64,000 bases of DNA, taken from NCBI GenBank assembly GCA_002403095.1, contig DHHC01000040.1:17418-81417 (forward strand), written 5' to 3'. The translations under genes were made by a program, and so were the position numbers. Below are positions 9,561 through 17,599 of this stretch, one piece after another. Source of the DNA: Leptolinea sp. UBA4782. Its GTDB lineage: Bacteria; Chloroflexota; Anaerolineae; Anaerolineales; Anaerolineaceae. The notes below the pieces were generated by a model. That model saw only the letters and a list, made by a program, of their open reading frames with translations, was not told the DNA's origin and ran no database searches. Position 1 is the stretch's first letter, and the number at the start of each line of letters is the position of its first letter.

Positions 9561-10759
9561 TGTGCAATCAAGTTGATGATCTTATCAGCTACTTCCTGTT
9601 TGCTCATTAAGGGGAGGGTTTGAGGTTCACCCTTACGGGGCAGCAGGATTACCCGGTTTGTATCGACTTCAAAACCAGCATTGGTTGCCAGGATATCGTT
9701 GGCAACAATCAGGTCCAGGTCTTTTGATTCCAGTTTTTTCTGCGCATTCTTGATCAAATCTTTACTTTCGGCTGCAAATCCAACCAGGAATTTGGGAAAC
9801 CCCGTTTGTTTTCGGATTGCTGAAACTTTCTTCAAAATATCAATAGTTGGTTGAAGGGTGAGAGCAGGCATACCGGTTTCTTTTTTAATCTTCTGGTCCT
9901 GGACTTTCTCAGGTGTAAAATCTGCCACCGCTGCAGCCATGATCAAAACATGGGCATCACGGCTCTCGTGTTCCACCACTTTTAGCATGTCTGCTGCGCT
10001 TTCGACCGAGACTACTTTTACCCCGACCGGGGCAGGCAGGTCTGCTGTTGTCACCAGAGTGACATCTGCCCCTGCATCCAGAGCCGCCTGGGCAACAGCA
10101 TATCCCTGCTTGCCAGAGGAACGGTTGGTGATAAAGCGGACCGGATCAATAGCTTCTCGGGTGCCGCCTGCAGTTACTAATATTTTCTTGCCTTGCAGAT
10201 TGCCTTTCCGGCTGAAATGGTATCGGATATGGCCGAGGATATCGAGCGGCTCAACCATCCTGCCAGGTCCCGTCAGACCAGATGCCAGGTGACCTTCAGC
10301 CGGGCCGATCACGATTGCTCCGCGTTCCTTTAATATGCGCAAGTTTTCTTGTGTTGCAGGGTGAGCGAACATGCCGCCATCCATTGCTGGTGCAATCATG
10401 AGCGGGCAATGGGAGGCCAGCACTGCTACTGTCAGCAAATTGTTTGCCATACCATACGCAAGGCTGGCAATCGTGTTGGCAGATGCGGGGGCAATCACCA
10501 CCAAGTCAGCGGCGCGACCCAGTTCAATGTGAACTACATGGCCTTCGCCGCCCCATAAATCTGCTTCAACAAAAGCCTTCCTGCCGGTAACTGATTGGAA
10601 CGTAAGCGGAGGAATGAAGCTGCACCCTTTTTCTGTCAGGACTACATCCACTTTTGCGCCTGCCTGAGTAAGCTTTGATGCGAGGTCAGCAGCCTTGTAA
10701 CTGGCAATAGAGCCTGTTACTCCTAGCAATATTGTCTTTCCTGCAATTGGATTGTTCAT
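9551..10759 (-). CDS. coaBC: CoaBC: phosphopantothenoylcysteine decarboxylase / phosphopantothenate-cysteine ligase
   Basis: 402-residue bifunctional coenzyme A enzyme. The N-terminal FMN-binding CoaC domain (1-175) has the flavoprotein GSIASYKA start, the VVHIELG histidine and PASANT. The CoaB ligase domain follows (ILVTAGGTREAIDPVRF, NRSSGKQG, AAVADF). In the CoaC substrate-clamp motif, the ACGD of E. coli Dfp is here ASGL, so the Cys that helps reduce the aminoenethiol intermediate is Ser. CoaX immediately upstream (9-base gap) supplies 4'-phosphopantothenate, so two consecutive CoA steps are co-expressed. The DUF3048 gene overlaps its 3' end. Confidence 0.95.
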   Translation of the reverse strand: MNNPIAGKTILLGVTGSIASYKAADLASKLTQAGAKVDVVLTEKGCSFIPPLTFQSVTGRKAFVEADLWGGEGHVVHIELGRAADLVVIAPASANTIASLAYGMANNLLTVAVLASHCPLMIAPAMDGGMFAHPATQENLRILKERGAIVIGPAEGHLASGLTGPGRMVEPLDILGHIRYHFSRKGNLQGKKILVTAGGTREAIDPVRFITNRSSGKQGYAVAQAALDAGADVTLVTTADLPAPVGVKVVSVESAADMLKVVEHESRDAHVLIMAAAVADFTPEKVQDQKIKKETGMPALTLQPTIDILKKVSAIRKQTGFPKFLVGFAAESKDLIKNAQKKLESKDLDLIVANDILATNAGFEVDTNRVILLPRKGEPQTLPLMSKQEVADKIINLIAQWD

Positions 10760-10768
10760 TTTAAATTC

Positions 10769-11536
10769 CTACTTGCGGTTGTTTTCCCAGAGGATGCGCA
10801 GACCATCCAGTGTCAGCCAGGGCGCCCTGATTTCAATCACAGGAACGTGGGGTGCGATCAAATCAACCAGCCCGCCCGTTGCAATCACCCGGGTTTCTTT
10901 GCCCATCTCATTCTTAAATCTTTCCACCATACCGCTCACCATGCTGGCATAACCAAGAACCAGCCCGGATTGCATAGCAAGCGTGGTATTCCTGCCGATT
11001 ACCTTTTCGGGGGCTTTTAATTCAACCCGGGATAATTTGGCGGTATGCGCATAGAGCGCTTCTGAGGTAAGCCCCAGGCCGGCAGTGATGGCTCCACCAA
11101 GGTAGACGCCTTCTTTGGTAAGTGCATTAAAGGTTGTGGCGGTCCCAAAATCGATGATGCAGGCAGGTCCACCGTAATAGGTTTGCACCGCCACCGCATC
11201 AGCGATACGGTCCGCACCAACTGCATAAGGGTCTTCATATTCAATAGTTATCCCCAGTTTGAGGTCCGGTGATATGATCAACGGATCTTCACTGAGGTAG
11301 CGCAGGCAAGCTTCTACCATGCGGCTGGTGAGGGGCGGTACGACTGAGGAAAGCACTACCCCGTCCAGCTGGTGCTGCTCAATGTGGGAGTGTTCCAGCA
11401 GGCTGGATAACTGCAGCCCGTATTCATCCGGCATGCGGGATGCATCCGTGGATAAGCGCCAGTGCGGCCCAAGTTCTGCGCCATCATACAAACCGATTGT
11501 CAGGTTGGTATTTCCCAGGTCAATTGCGAGCAGCAT
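10769..11536 (-). CDS. coaX: Type III pantothenate kinase
   Basis: 255 residues, ASKHA fold. The phosphate-1 motif DLGNTNLTIG is at 6-15, the pantothenate-binding GADRIADAVA near 107-116 and the phosphate-2 motif IDFGTATTFNAL near 129-140. It phosphorylates pantothenate, the first committed step of CoA synthesis; CoaX enzymes use a monovalent cation and are usually not feedback-inhibited by CoA. It lies 3 bases downstream of the BHMT-MTHFR gene and 9 bases upstream of coaBC, so it is within the operon read from the SAM riboswitch. Confidence 0.95.
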   Translation of the reverse strand: MLLAIDLGNTNLTIGLYDGAELGPHWRLSTDASRMPDEYGLQLSSLLEHSHIEQHQLDGVVLSSVVPPLTSRMVEACLRYLSEDPLIISPDLKLGITIEYEDPYAVGADRIADAVAVQTYYGGPACIIDFGTATTFNALTKEGVYLGGAITAGLGLTSEALYAHTAKLSRVELKAPEKVIGRNTTLAMQSGLVLGYASMVSGMVERFKNEMGKETRVIATGGLVDLIAPHVPVIEIRAPWLTLDGLRILWENNRK

Positions 11537-11539
11537 AAG

Positions 11540-13402
11540 TTATCCTTTGCTTACAGCTTCTATTATCTCAGCTGCAGAATCGTACCGGCTAAAGGCAGGC
11601 ATCAAATAAACCCCACCGATCAAAGGCCGGATTTGCTGGATTAATTCTACTGCAATTTGAATGCCTGTTTGTGCGCTGTTTTCGCCGCTTTGTTGCATCC
11701 TTTCCCGGATGAAATCAGGTATGTCGATGCCTGGCACCTCATGGTGCAAGAACTCAGCATGACGGTAATTGACAAGGGGCAGGACACCTGCCAGGAGGGG
11801 TACAGGGAATTCTCCAATAAGCACATTATAGTGATCCAGGAAGGTATGCAGCAGCGCCGGATCGAAAATCGGCTGTGTCATACAAAAATCAGCGCCGGCT
11901 TTAAGCTTTCTTTCCAGGTTTTTGACTTCATCTTCGAAATTGGCCGGGTTCAGGTTCAATGCACAGCCAACGAAGAATGTGGTTGGCTGCCCGATATCTG
12001 TGCCGGCATGGTCGATGCCAATGTTGAAGTGCTGCTTGATCATTTTGATCAGGCCGGATGGCACCAGGTCATAATTATCCATTGCGTCGGGATAATCACC
12101 AATGGCAGTCGGGTCGCCCATAATCACGAAGACATTCCTGACACCCAGAGCATGGGCTGCAAGCAGGTCGCCTTGAACCCGCAGCAAGTTGCGGCCGCGG
12201 GTTGGGAAGTGCAGTACCGTCTCGATGCCTACCTGTTTCTGGATCAGGGCGCAAACTGCCCAGGGACTCATGCGCATTCGTGCCATCGGGCTGTCGGCGA
12301 CATTGATGACATCTGCGCCTGCTTCTGCCAGCAGGCTGGCACCTGCTATCAGTTTATTGGTGGTTAATCCCCTGGGCGGATCCATTTCAACTGCGACCAC
12401 GAACTCCTTGCGTGCCAACTTCTGGGCCAGCTGGGTGGGCATTAGTGCAGGCTCAGATTCTTCCACTTCGATGACCGTCTGGGTCAATCCATTCTTGTAA
12501 TCCTGAATATCCGCTGAATCGATCGCCTTACGCATCACGGAGATGTGTTCTGGTGTGGTACCGCAGCAGCCCCCAATTACCCTGGCGCCGGCTTCCCAGA
12601 AGGCAAGCGCATAATCGCTGAAATAATCCGGTGAAGCCGGATACATGATCCTGCCGCTCATCTGTTCTGGCCAGCCGGCATTCGGCATGGCTGAAAACCG
12701 GCCATCCGGGACTGCCTGGTGCATTTGCTTCAAAACCCGCAATATCTGGGAGGGACCGCCGGAGCAGTTGACACCGATGATGTCTGCCCCGTATTCCTTT
12801 AATTTCCGGGCAACCTTTGCAGGAGAATCACCCAGCAGAGTACGGTCATCACGGGTATATGTCATTGAAGCAATGATAGGAATCTGGGGATCGAGGTCGC
12901 GGCAAGCATGGATTGCTTCGCGTATCTCGTACAGATCGGTCATGGTTTCGATTATTACCAGGTCTACCATTGCATCTAAAAGCGCTGAGATTTGCTCTTT
13001 AAACGCCTGGTAGGCTTCTTCGGGCTGCACCCTGCCGAAAGGTGCCAGGCGGACCCCCAAAGGTCCTACATCACCTGCAACCAGCACATCCGCAAAGGAT
13101 GCCAGGATGACACGCCTGGCAAGTTCAACTCCAGCATAGTTGATCTCTGAAACTTTATTTTCCAAGCCAAAATGGGCTAATTTGAACCGGTTTGCCCCGT
13201 ATGTATTCGTTTGAATTATCTGCGAGCCAGCTTCTATGTATTCGCGGTGTACATCAGCCACAAGGGCAGGCCTGGTGAGGTTGAGGTTGTCAAAGCAGTC
13301 TTCAAAACTGATATTGCGTTGGTTAAGAACGGTACCCATTGCCCCATCTGACAGCAAGGGACGCCTGGTTTCCAAGAGCTCTAAAAATCGATTTGTTTGC
13401 AT
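11540..13402 (-). CDS. Homocysteine S-methyltransferase / methylenetetrahydrofolate reductase fusion
   Basis: 620 residues, YitJ-type. Residues 1-295 are a homocysteine methyltransferase barrel with the zinc ligands of GVNCSGG (about 210) and GGCCGTTPEH (about 280). Residues 330-615 are a MetF-like 5,10-methylene-THF reductase barrel (VAVEMDPPRG, INVADSPMARMRMS, DFCMTQPIFD). The fusion makes 5-methyl-THF and may pass the methyl group to homocysteine or, more likely, feed MetH encoded 11 bases upstream. It lacks a B12 domain, so direct methyl transfer from 5-methyl-THF is unproven; in Bacillus YitJ the reductase activity is the accepted role. Confidence 0.92.
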   Translation of the reverse strand: MQTNRFLELLETRRPLLSDGAMGTVLNQRNISFEDCFDNLNLTRPALVADVHREYIEAGSQIIQTNTYGANRFKLAHFGLENKVSEINYAGVELARRVILASFADVLVAGDVGPLGVRLAPFGRVQPEEAYQAFKEQISALLDAMVDLVIIETMTDLYEIREAIHACRDLDPQIPIIASMTYTRDDRTLLGDSPAKVARKLKEYGADIIGVNCSGGPSQILRVLKQMHQAVPDGRFSAMPNAGWPEQMSGRIMYPASPDYFSDYALAFWEAGARVIGGCCGTTPEHISVMRKAIDSADIQDYKNGLTQTVIEVEESEPALMPTQLAQKLARKEFVVAVEMDPPRGLTTNKLIAGASLLAEAGADVINVADSPMARMRMSPWAVCALIQKQVGIETVLHFPTRGRNLLRVQGDLLAAHALGVRNVFVIMGDPTAIGDYPDAMDNYDLVPSGLIKMIKQHFNIGIDHAGTDIGQPTTFFVGCALNLNPANFEDEVKNLERKLKAGADFCMTQPIFDPALLHTFLDHYNVLIGEFPVPLLAGVLPLVNYRHAEFLHHEVPGIDIPDFIRERMQQSGENSAQTGIQIAVELIQQIRPLIGGVYLMPAFSRYDSAAEIIEAVSKG

Positions 13403-13413
13403 TATGACCTGCC

Positions 13414-16400
13414 TTATAATCTGGTTAGCTGGTCGATCCGGCTTTCACCGATATTGAAGTATTTTGCAGCCGGGTGATGCACGATGATGGCAGCTGTGGA
13501 TTGTTCCGGTATCAGCTGGTATGCGGGTGAAAGCTGCATTCCCAGTTCGGCTTCAACCGGCAAGAGATAAAACACCTTCCGGTGGTCAGACAACTCCGGA
13601 ATAGCCGGGTAGCCCCAGGAATACCTTTTTCCCTGTTCAGGCTGCAATCCCATTTCGCGGCGGATGTGCTGATGCAGGTAATCTGCTGTTGCCTCTGCCA
13701 TCTGCACTGCCAGCCCGTGAGTGAAATAGGCTTCGGTGTACCGGTTTTGTGACTGGAGCTGGTCAAAAATCTCAGTTGCTTTCAATCCAACGGTAACCAC
13801 TTGCAGGGCTACTACATCTATTACCCCTGATTCGACCGGGGAGAAGTAATCAGACAGGCTGAGGTGTTCCTCAGCCTCCTGGCGTGGAAAACTCAGGCGG
13901 GTCACTTCCCGGAGCGACCCTTCCAGGTAACTTTCAGGGTCATAGATGATCAATTCGTTGAGGGTAGATTGTGCCGGCCAGTATCCATACATCCCTTGCG
14001 GGAACAGCCAGGGATCGTTCAGGGCATCCCTGCGCATCGCATCAAGGCGGGTATCATACTCTGCTTTCAGTTTTTTCCAGGCAGCGCCGTGGGTGTTCTT
14101 TGCGCCCCATGATAACCGGTAAAGTTCATTGATAGCCAGGTGTTGAAAAACCGCATCTAATGGCATGGATTTCACCAATTTGGGACCCCAATGGGGCGGT
14201 TTGGGGATGAATTCTGCCCTGGCAACTGTGGAACGGGTTTCTTTGCTGGTGACAACCCCGTCATTTTTCTGCACCTGGTTGAGCTCATACTCAGCCTCGC
14301 GTAACATCTTCTCATACAGAGCTGGTTTCTTTTCAACGCTGGTCAGAGAATCCATCACCGAGAGGCCTTCAAATGCATCCTTACAGTAGAAAACACCAGG
14401 CTCGTAAAAGGTCCCTTCTTCTGTCTGCAAGATGCGCCTCCCAAAGCGGGGGTTGATAGCTGCGCCGCCGATCAGCACAGGGAAACCCAGGTTGCGCCGC
14501 TGCAGTTCATTCACGATAAGCGGCATTTGCCTGCTGGTTGAAACGAGTAATGCGCTCAGGCCGATGGCTGTTGCCTGGTGTTCCACGGCTTTAGTGATGA
14601 TGGTCTCTGCCGGAACCTGTTTCCCGAGGTCGACTACATCATATCCATTGTTGCTTAAGATGGTTTTAACCAGGTTCTTGCCGATATCATGGACATCCCC
14701 ATACACAGTAGCCAGAACCATGGTTCCTTTACTGGTGCCTTCTTTCTTTTCGAGGTACTTTTCAAGGTGGCTAACTGATTTCTTCATTACCTCTGCTGAT
14801 TGAAGTACAAAAGGCAAGATGAGATATCCGCTGCCGAATTTGTCGCCCACCTCCTTCATGGCGGGCAGCAGAGTCTCATTCAGGATTGTGATGGCTATAT
14901 CGTGTTTCCTGGAAGCTGGAACTGCAAATATGATCTCATCGATGGAAGCTTCGACTGGTTCTTTCAACCTGTGGAGAATGCAGTAATGCAGCCTTTCAGC
15001 TGGCAGCATGGCCGCGATCTCCTGCTGCAGGTTGGCGCCTTTCCCCTGGGTTGTCAGGGTGAAATTCTCAAAACGTTCGATCAGTTTTTGAAGTGCGTCC
15101 GGATCGCGGTTGAACAGCAAGTTTTCAGCAAGGTCCCGTTCTTGCGGGGCAATTTCCGCATAAGGTGTAATGTGGGCGGGATTGATGATCGCCATATCCA
15201 ATCCAGCCTGCACGCAATGGTACAGCATTACACTATTCAGCACCGCACGAGCTGCAGGTTTCAGCCCAAATGAGACATTGCTTACCCCAAGGGATGTCAG
15301 GACCCCCGGTAATTCAGATTTGATCAGCCGGATACCTTCCATTGTCTGGATGGCAGAATCGGCATATTCGGGGTCGCCTGTAGCCATGGTAAAGGTAAGG
15401 TCATCAAATACAAGGTCGCCGGGTTTCAGGTTAAATTCGTTGACAGCAATGTCATATATACGGTGGGCAATTTCCAGTTTGCGTGCAGCGGTTTTTGCCA
15501 TACCCTGTTCATCTATCGTCAGGCAAATGACTGCTGCATTGTATGCTTTTGCAAGCGAAAACACTTTATCCAGTTTTTTCCGCCCGCTTTCAAGGTTGGT
15601 CGAGTTGATCAGGCACCTTCCTGGCGCTGCCTGCAGGGCTGATTCAAGTACGTCTGGCTCGGTGGTATCAATCACAAATGGCGCCCGGACGGATGGCGAA
15701 AGAAGCTTGACCAATCGGCGCATCATGTCAGCTTCATCAGTGCGTTCGGTCAATGCCACACACACATCCAGTCCATGTGCGCCGTCCTCCAGCTGGGACC
15801 TGGCAAGGTCGAGTGAACTTTCATAGTCTTCAACAAGCATCTGTTTCTTGAAGCGGGCGCTTCCCTGAGTATTCAGCCGTTCGCCGATCAGAAATGGCGC
15901 AGGTTCCTGCTGCATCGGAACAGCTTCCACTGCTGATGCGAGCATGGGCACCCGGTTTCCTGGCCTGGGATTCTGTGGCACCTCTTTCAACAGGTTTGCC
16001 AGCAGGCGGATGTGGTCCGGAGTGGTGCCGCAGCAGCCGCCGACAACGTTGATCTTAAATTCTGTAACAAATTCCAGCAATTCACGGGCAAAAGGTTCAG
16101 GTAGCATCGGGTAAACCGCCTGACCGTCCACATTCATGGGCAGACCGGCATTGGGGATGCAGGATACCGGCAGGGTGGATTGAGCGCCAAGGTAACGGAT
16201 TGGTTCGCGCATGAAATCCGGTCCCGTTGAACAATTCAAGCCGATTACATCTATCCCCATTCCTTCCAGGATGGCCTGAACGGCAGCAATGTCTGTGCCA
16301 AGCAGCATGCGCCCGGTGGTATCGAGGGTTACCTGGGCCTGGATGGGAACGATAATGCCGGTTTCTTCAAATGCCTGGTGAATACCCCGGATGGCTGCCT

Positions 16401-16935
16401 TGACTTCCAGGATATCCTGCGAGGTTTCGATGAGCAAAAGGTCGACACCGCCTTCCAGTAACCCCCGGGCTTGTTCCCTGAACACATCAGCCAGTTCAGA
16501 AAAGGTGACATTGGACAACTCCGGATCATTCATGGAAGGCAATTTTCCGGATGGGCCGATCGAACCAGCTACAAGGCGCGGTGATTCGGGTGTGCTGAAC
16601 TCAGATGCGGTTTTCTTTGCCAGGATGGCTGCTTCACGGTTGATCTCCAGCACCCGGCTGGAAAGGCCGTATTCTGCCAGGGTGATCCGGTTGGAACGGA
16701 AGGTACAGGTTTCGATTGCGTCAGCGCCAACCTCAAGGAATGAGCGATGCACAGTTTCTACAGCTTTGGGATAAGAAATCACGAGGTAGTCGTTACAACC
16801 AGCGGTTCTTTCACCTCCGAATTGCTCCGGTGTCAGATCCATTTTCTGCAGGCTGGTACCCATTGCTCCATCAAACAAGACTACTTTCCTGGAAATAAGG
16901 TCAAGGTAACTGCGGTTGGTGAAGGTCTTTTCCAT
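13414..16935 (-). CDS. metH: Cobalamin-dependent methionine synthase
   Basis: 1173 residues with all four modules in canonical order: homocysteine barrel (1-320; zinc ligands in GLNCSTGP and GGCCGTTPDH), pterin-binding barrel (about 345-610; LIGERLNTQGS), B12-binding cap and Rossmann domain (about 640-860; cobalt-ligand His in DVHDIGKN), and AdoMet reactivation domain (about 910-1173; YSWGYPAIPELSDH). It transfers methyl from 5-methyl-THF to homocysteine. First gene of the operon: a SAM-I riboswitch and a terminator hairpin lie directly upstream, so high SAM should shut it off. The ATG follows AGGAAAAG. Confidence 0.97.
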   Translation of the reverse strand: MEKTFTNRSYLDLISRKVVLFDGAMGTSLQKMDLTPEQFGGERTAGCNDYLVISYPKAVETVHRSFLEVGADAIETCTFRSNRITLAEYGLSSRVLEINREAAILAKKTASEFSTPESPRLVAGSIGPSGKLPSMNDPELSNVTFSELADVFREQARGLLEGGVDLLLIETSQDILEVKAAIRGIHQAFEETGIIVPIQAQVTLDTTGRMLLGTDIAAVQAILEGMGIDVIGLNCSTGPDFMREPIRYLGAQSTLPVSCIPNAGLPMNVDGQAVYPMLPEPFARELLEFVTEFKINVVGGCCGTTPDHIRLLANLLKEVPQNPRPGNRVPMLASAVEAVPMQQEPAPFLIGERLNTQGSARFKKQMLVEDYESSLDLARSQLEDGAHGLDVCVALTERTDEADMMRRLVKLLSPSVRAPFVIDTTEPDVLESALQAAPGRCLINSTNLESGRKKLDKVFSLAKAYNAAVICLTIDEQGMAKTAARKLEIAHRIYDIAVNEFNLKPGDLVFDDLTFTMATGDPEYADSAIQTMEGIRLIKSELPGVLTSLGVSNVSFGLKPAARAVLNSVMLYHCVQAGLDMAIINPAHITPYAEIAPQERDLAENLLFNRDPDALQKLIERFENFTLTTQGKGANLQQEIAAMLPAERLHYCILHRLKEPVEASIDEIIFAVPASRKHDIAITILNETLLPAMKEVGDKFGSGYLILPFVLQSAEVMKKSVSHLEKYLEKKEGTSKGTMVLATVYGDVHDIGKNLVKTILSNNGYDVVDLGKQVPAETIITKAVEHQATAIGLSALLVSTSRQMPLIVNELQRRNLGFPVLIGGAAINPRFGRRILQTEEGTFYEPGVFYCKDAFEGLSVMDSLTSVEKKPALYEKMLREAEYELNQVQKNDGVVTSKETRSTVARAEFIPKPPHWGPKLVKSMPLDAVFQHLAINELYRLSWGAKNTHGAAWKKLKAEYDTRLDAMRRDALNDPWLFPQGMYGYWPAQSTLNELIIYDPESYLEGSLREVTRLSFPRQEAEEHLSLSDYFSPVESGVIDVVALQVVTVGLKATEIFDQLQSQNRYTEAYFTHGLAVQMAEATADYLHQHIRREMGLQPEQGKRYSWGYPAIPELSDHRKVFYLLPVEAELGMQLSPAYQLIPEQSTAAIIVHHPAAKYFNIGESRIDQLTRL

Positions 16936-16950
16936 AATCTTTTCCTGATA

Positions 16951-16977
16951 AAAATAATCCCTCTGGAAATAGAGGGA
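16951..16977 (-). terminator. Riboswitch-controlled terminator before metH
   Basis: On the minus strand TCCCTCT pairs with AGAGGGA (16977-16971 and 16964-16958) around a 6-base loop, followed by TTATTTTT. It lies between the SAM aptamer and the metH ribosome-binding site, the usual position of the expression platform. Confidence 0.75.
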
Positions 16978-16988
16978 CTTTAGGCTGC

Positions 16989-17089
16989 CCTCATCTTCCA
17001 GGAAAAACTCCTGCCGGAATTGGCACCTGCATTTTTTTGCGGTTGCCGAGGTTTCACAGGGCCGGTCCCTCTACCTCTCTAGATGAGCT
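16989..17089 (-). promoter_or_regulatory. SAM-I (S-box) riboswitch aptamer
   Basis: Read on the minus strand, P1 is CTCATCT (17087-17081) pairing with AGATGAG (16996-16990). Between them are the hallmark S-box blocks AGAGAGGTAGAGGGACCGGC, TGTGAAACCTCGGCAACC and GGTGCCAATTCCGGCAGG in the right order. This is the SAM-I family, which ends transcription when SAM is bound. It controls metH and, by gene spacing, probably the five genes after it. Confidence 0.95.
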
Positions 17090-17133
17090 TATGCAGGAGA
17101 TTTTATCATACTTGCATTAAGAAAGGAAATTCG

Positions 17134-17160
17134 CCCCACTTGAGGTTGCCTCATGTGGGG
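17134..17160. repeat. Inverted repeat between divergent transcripts
   Basis: CCCCACTTGAGG and CCTCATGTGGGG form a 12-position stem with one T-T mismatch around TTG. It lies between the metH riboswitch and the promoter of the selA operon and could be an operator or an RNA hairpin; nothing in it identifies a regulator. Confidence 0.45.
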
Positions 17161-17168
17161 TTGAGTTA

Positions 17169-17177
17169 TGGTATAGT
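17169..17177 (+). promoter_or_regulatory. Extended -10 promoter of the selA operon
   Basis: TGGTATAGT, an extended -10 hexamer, lies 26 bases upstream of the GTG start of the first gene. No clear -35 is seen at the ideal distance. Confidence 0.5.
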
Positions 17178-17203
17178 ATTTTCAAACAAATCTGGAGGTA
17201 GGT

Positions 17204-17599
17204 GTGCCTTCTTTCAAGCGAATTGTAATAGCAGGAATTTTGATTTCCATTATCGGTTGGGCAGGTCTGGTCATGGTCATCCGATTTGCATTACCCACTC
17301 TCGGTCCGAGGTGGCTCTTTTTCTTCTTTATAACCCTTGCAATCAGCGGGCCGGCGCTGCCGCTGGTAGCTTTTCTTAACCTGCGGTTTCCATCCATCCC
17401 GCCGGCAGAAGCGAATGTGATAATCCGCCAGGCTGGATGGTGCGGAATCTATGCCGGGGTGCTGGCATGGCTGCAATTGGGAAGGCTCTTAACCAGCTTC
17501 CTTGCGATAGCAATTGCATTGGGTTTTATCCTGATCGAGACATTCATCCGCATCCGCGAACGCAGCCGCTGGCAGCCGAAGGAAGCTGATAATGCCTGA
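17204..17599 (+). CDS. Small membrane protein of unknown function, upstream of selA
   Basis: 131 residues with four predicted membrane helices (about 7-30, 38-60, 75-95 and 97-115) and a basic tail (RIRERSRWQPKEADNA). Start is GTG at 17204 behind GGAGG. I do not recognise a named family. It overlaps selA by 8 bases, which implies translational coupling, but membrane proteins are not known parts of the bacterial selenocysteine pathway, so a functional link to SelA is only a possibility. Confidence 0.75.
   Translation: MPSFKRIVIAGILISIIGWAGLVMVIRFALPTLGPRWLFFFFITLAISGPALPLVAFLNLRFPSIPPAEANVIIRQAGWCGIYAGVLAWLQLGRLLTSFLAIAIALGFILIETFIRIRERSRWQPKEADNA

Noticed and set aside
11657..12367. Long antisense open frame (236 codons) in the BHMT-MTHFR gene
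   Set aside because: Shadow of the real gene; no family signal and no ribosome-binding site.
15170..15826. Antisense open frame (218 codons) in metH
   Set aside because: Ser/Ala/Arg-rich shadow product typical of antisense frames.
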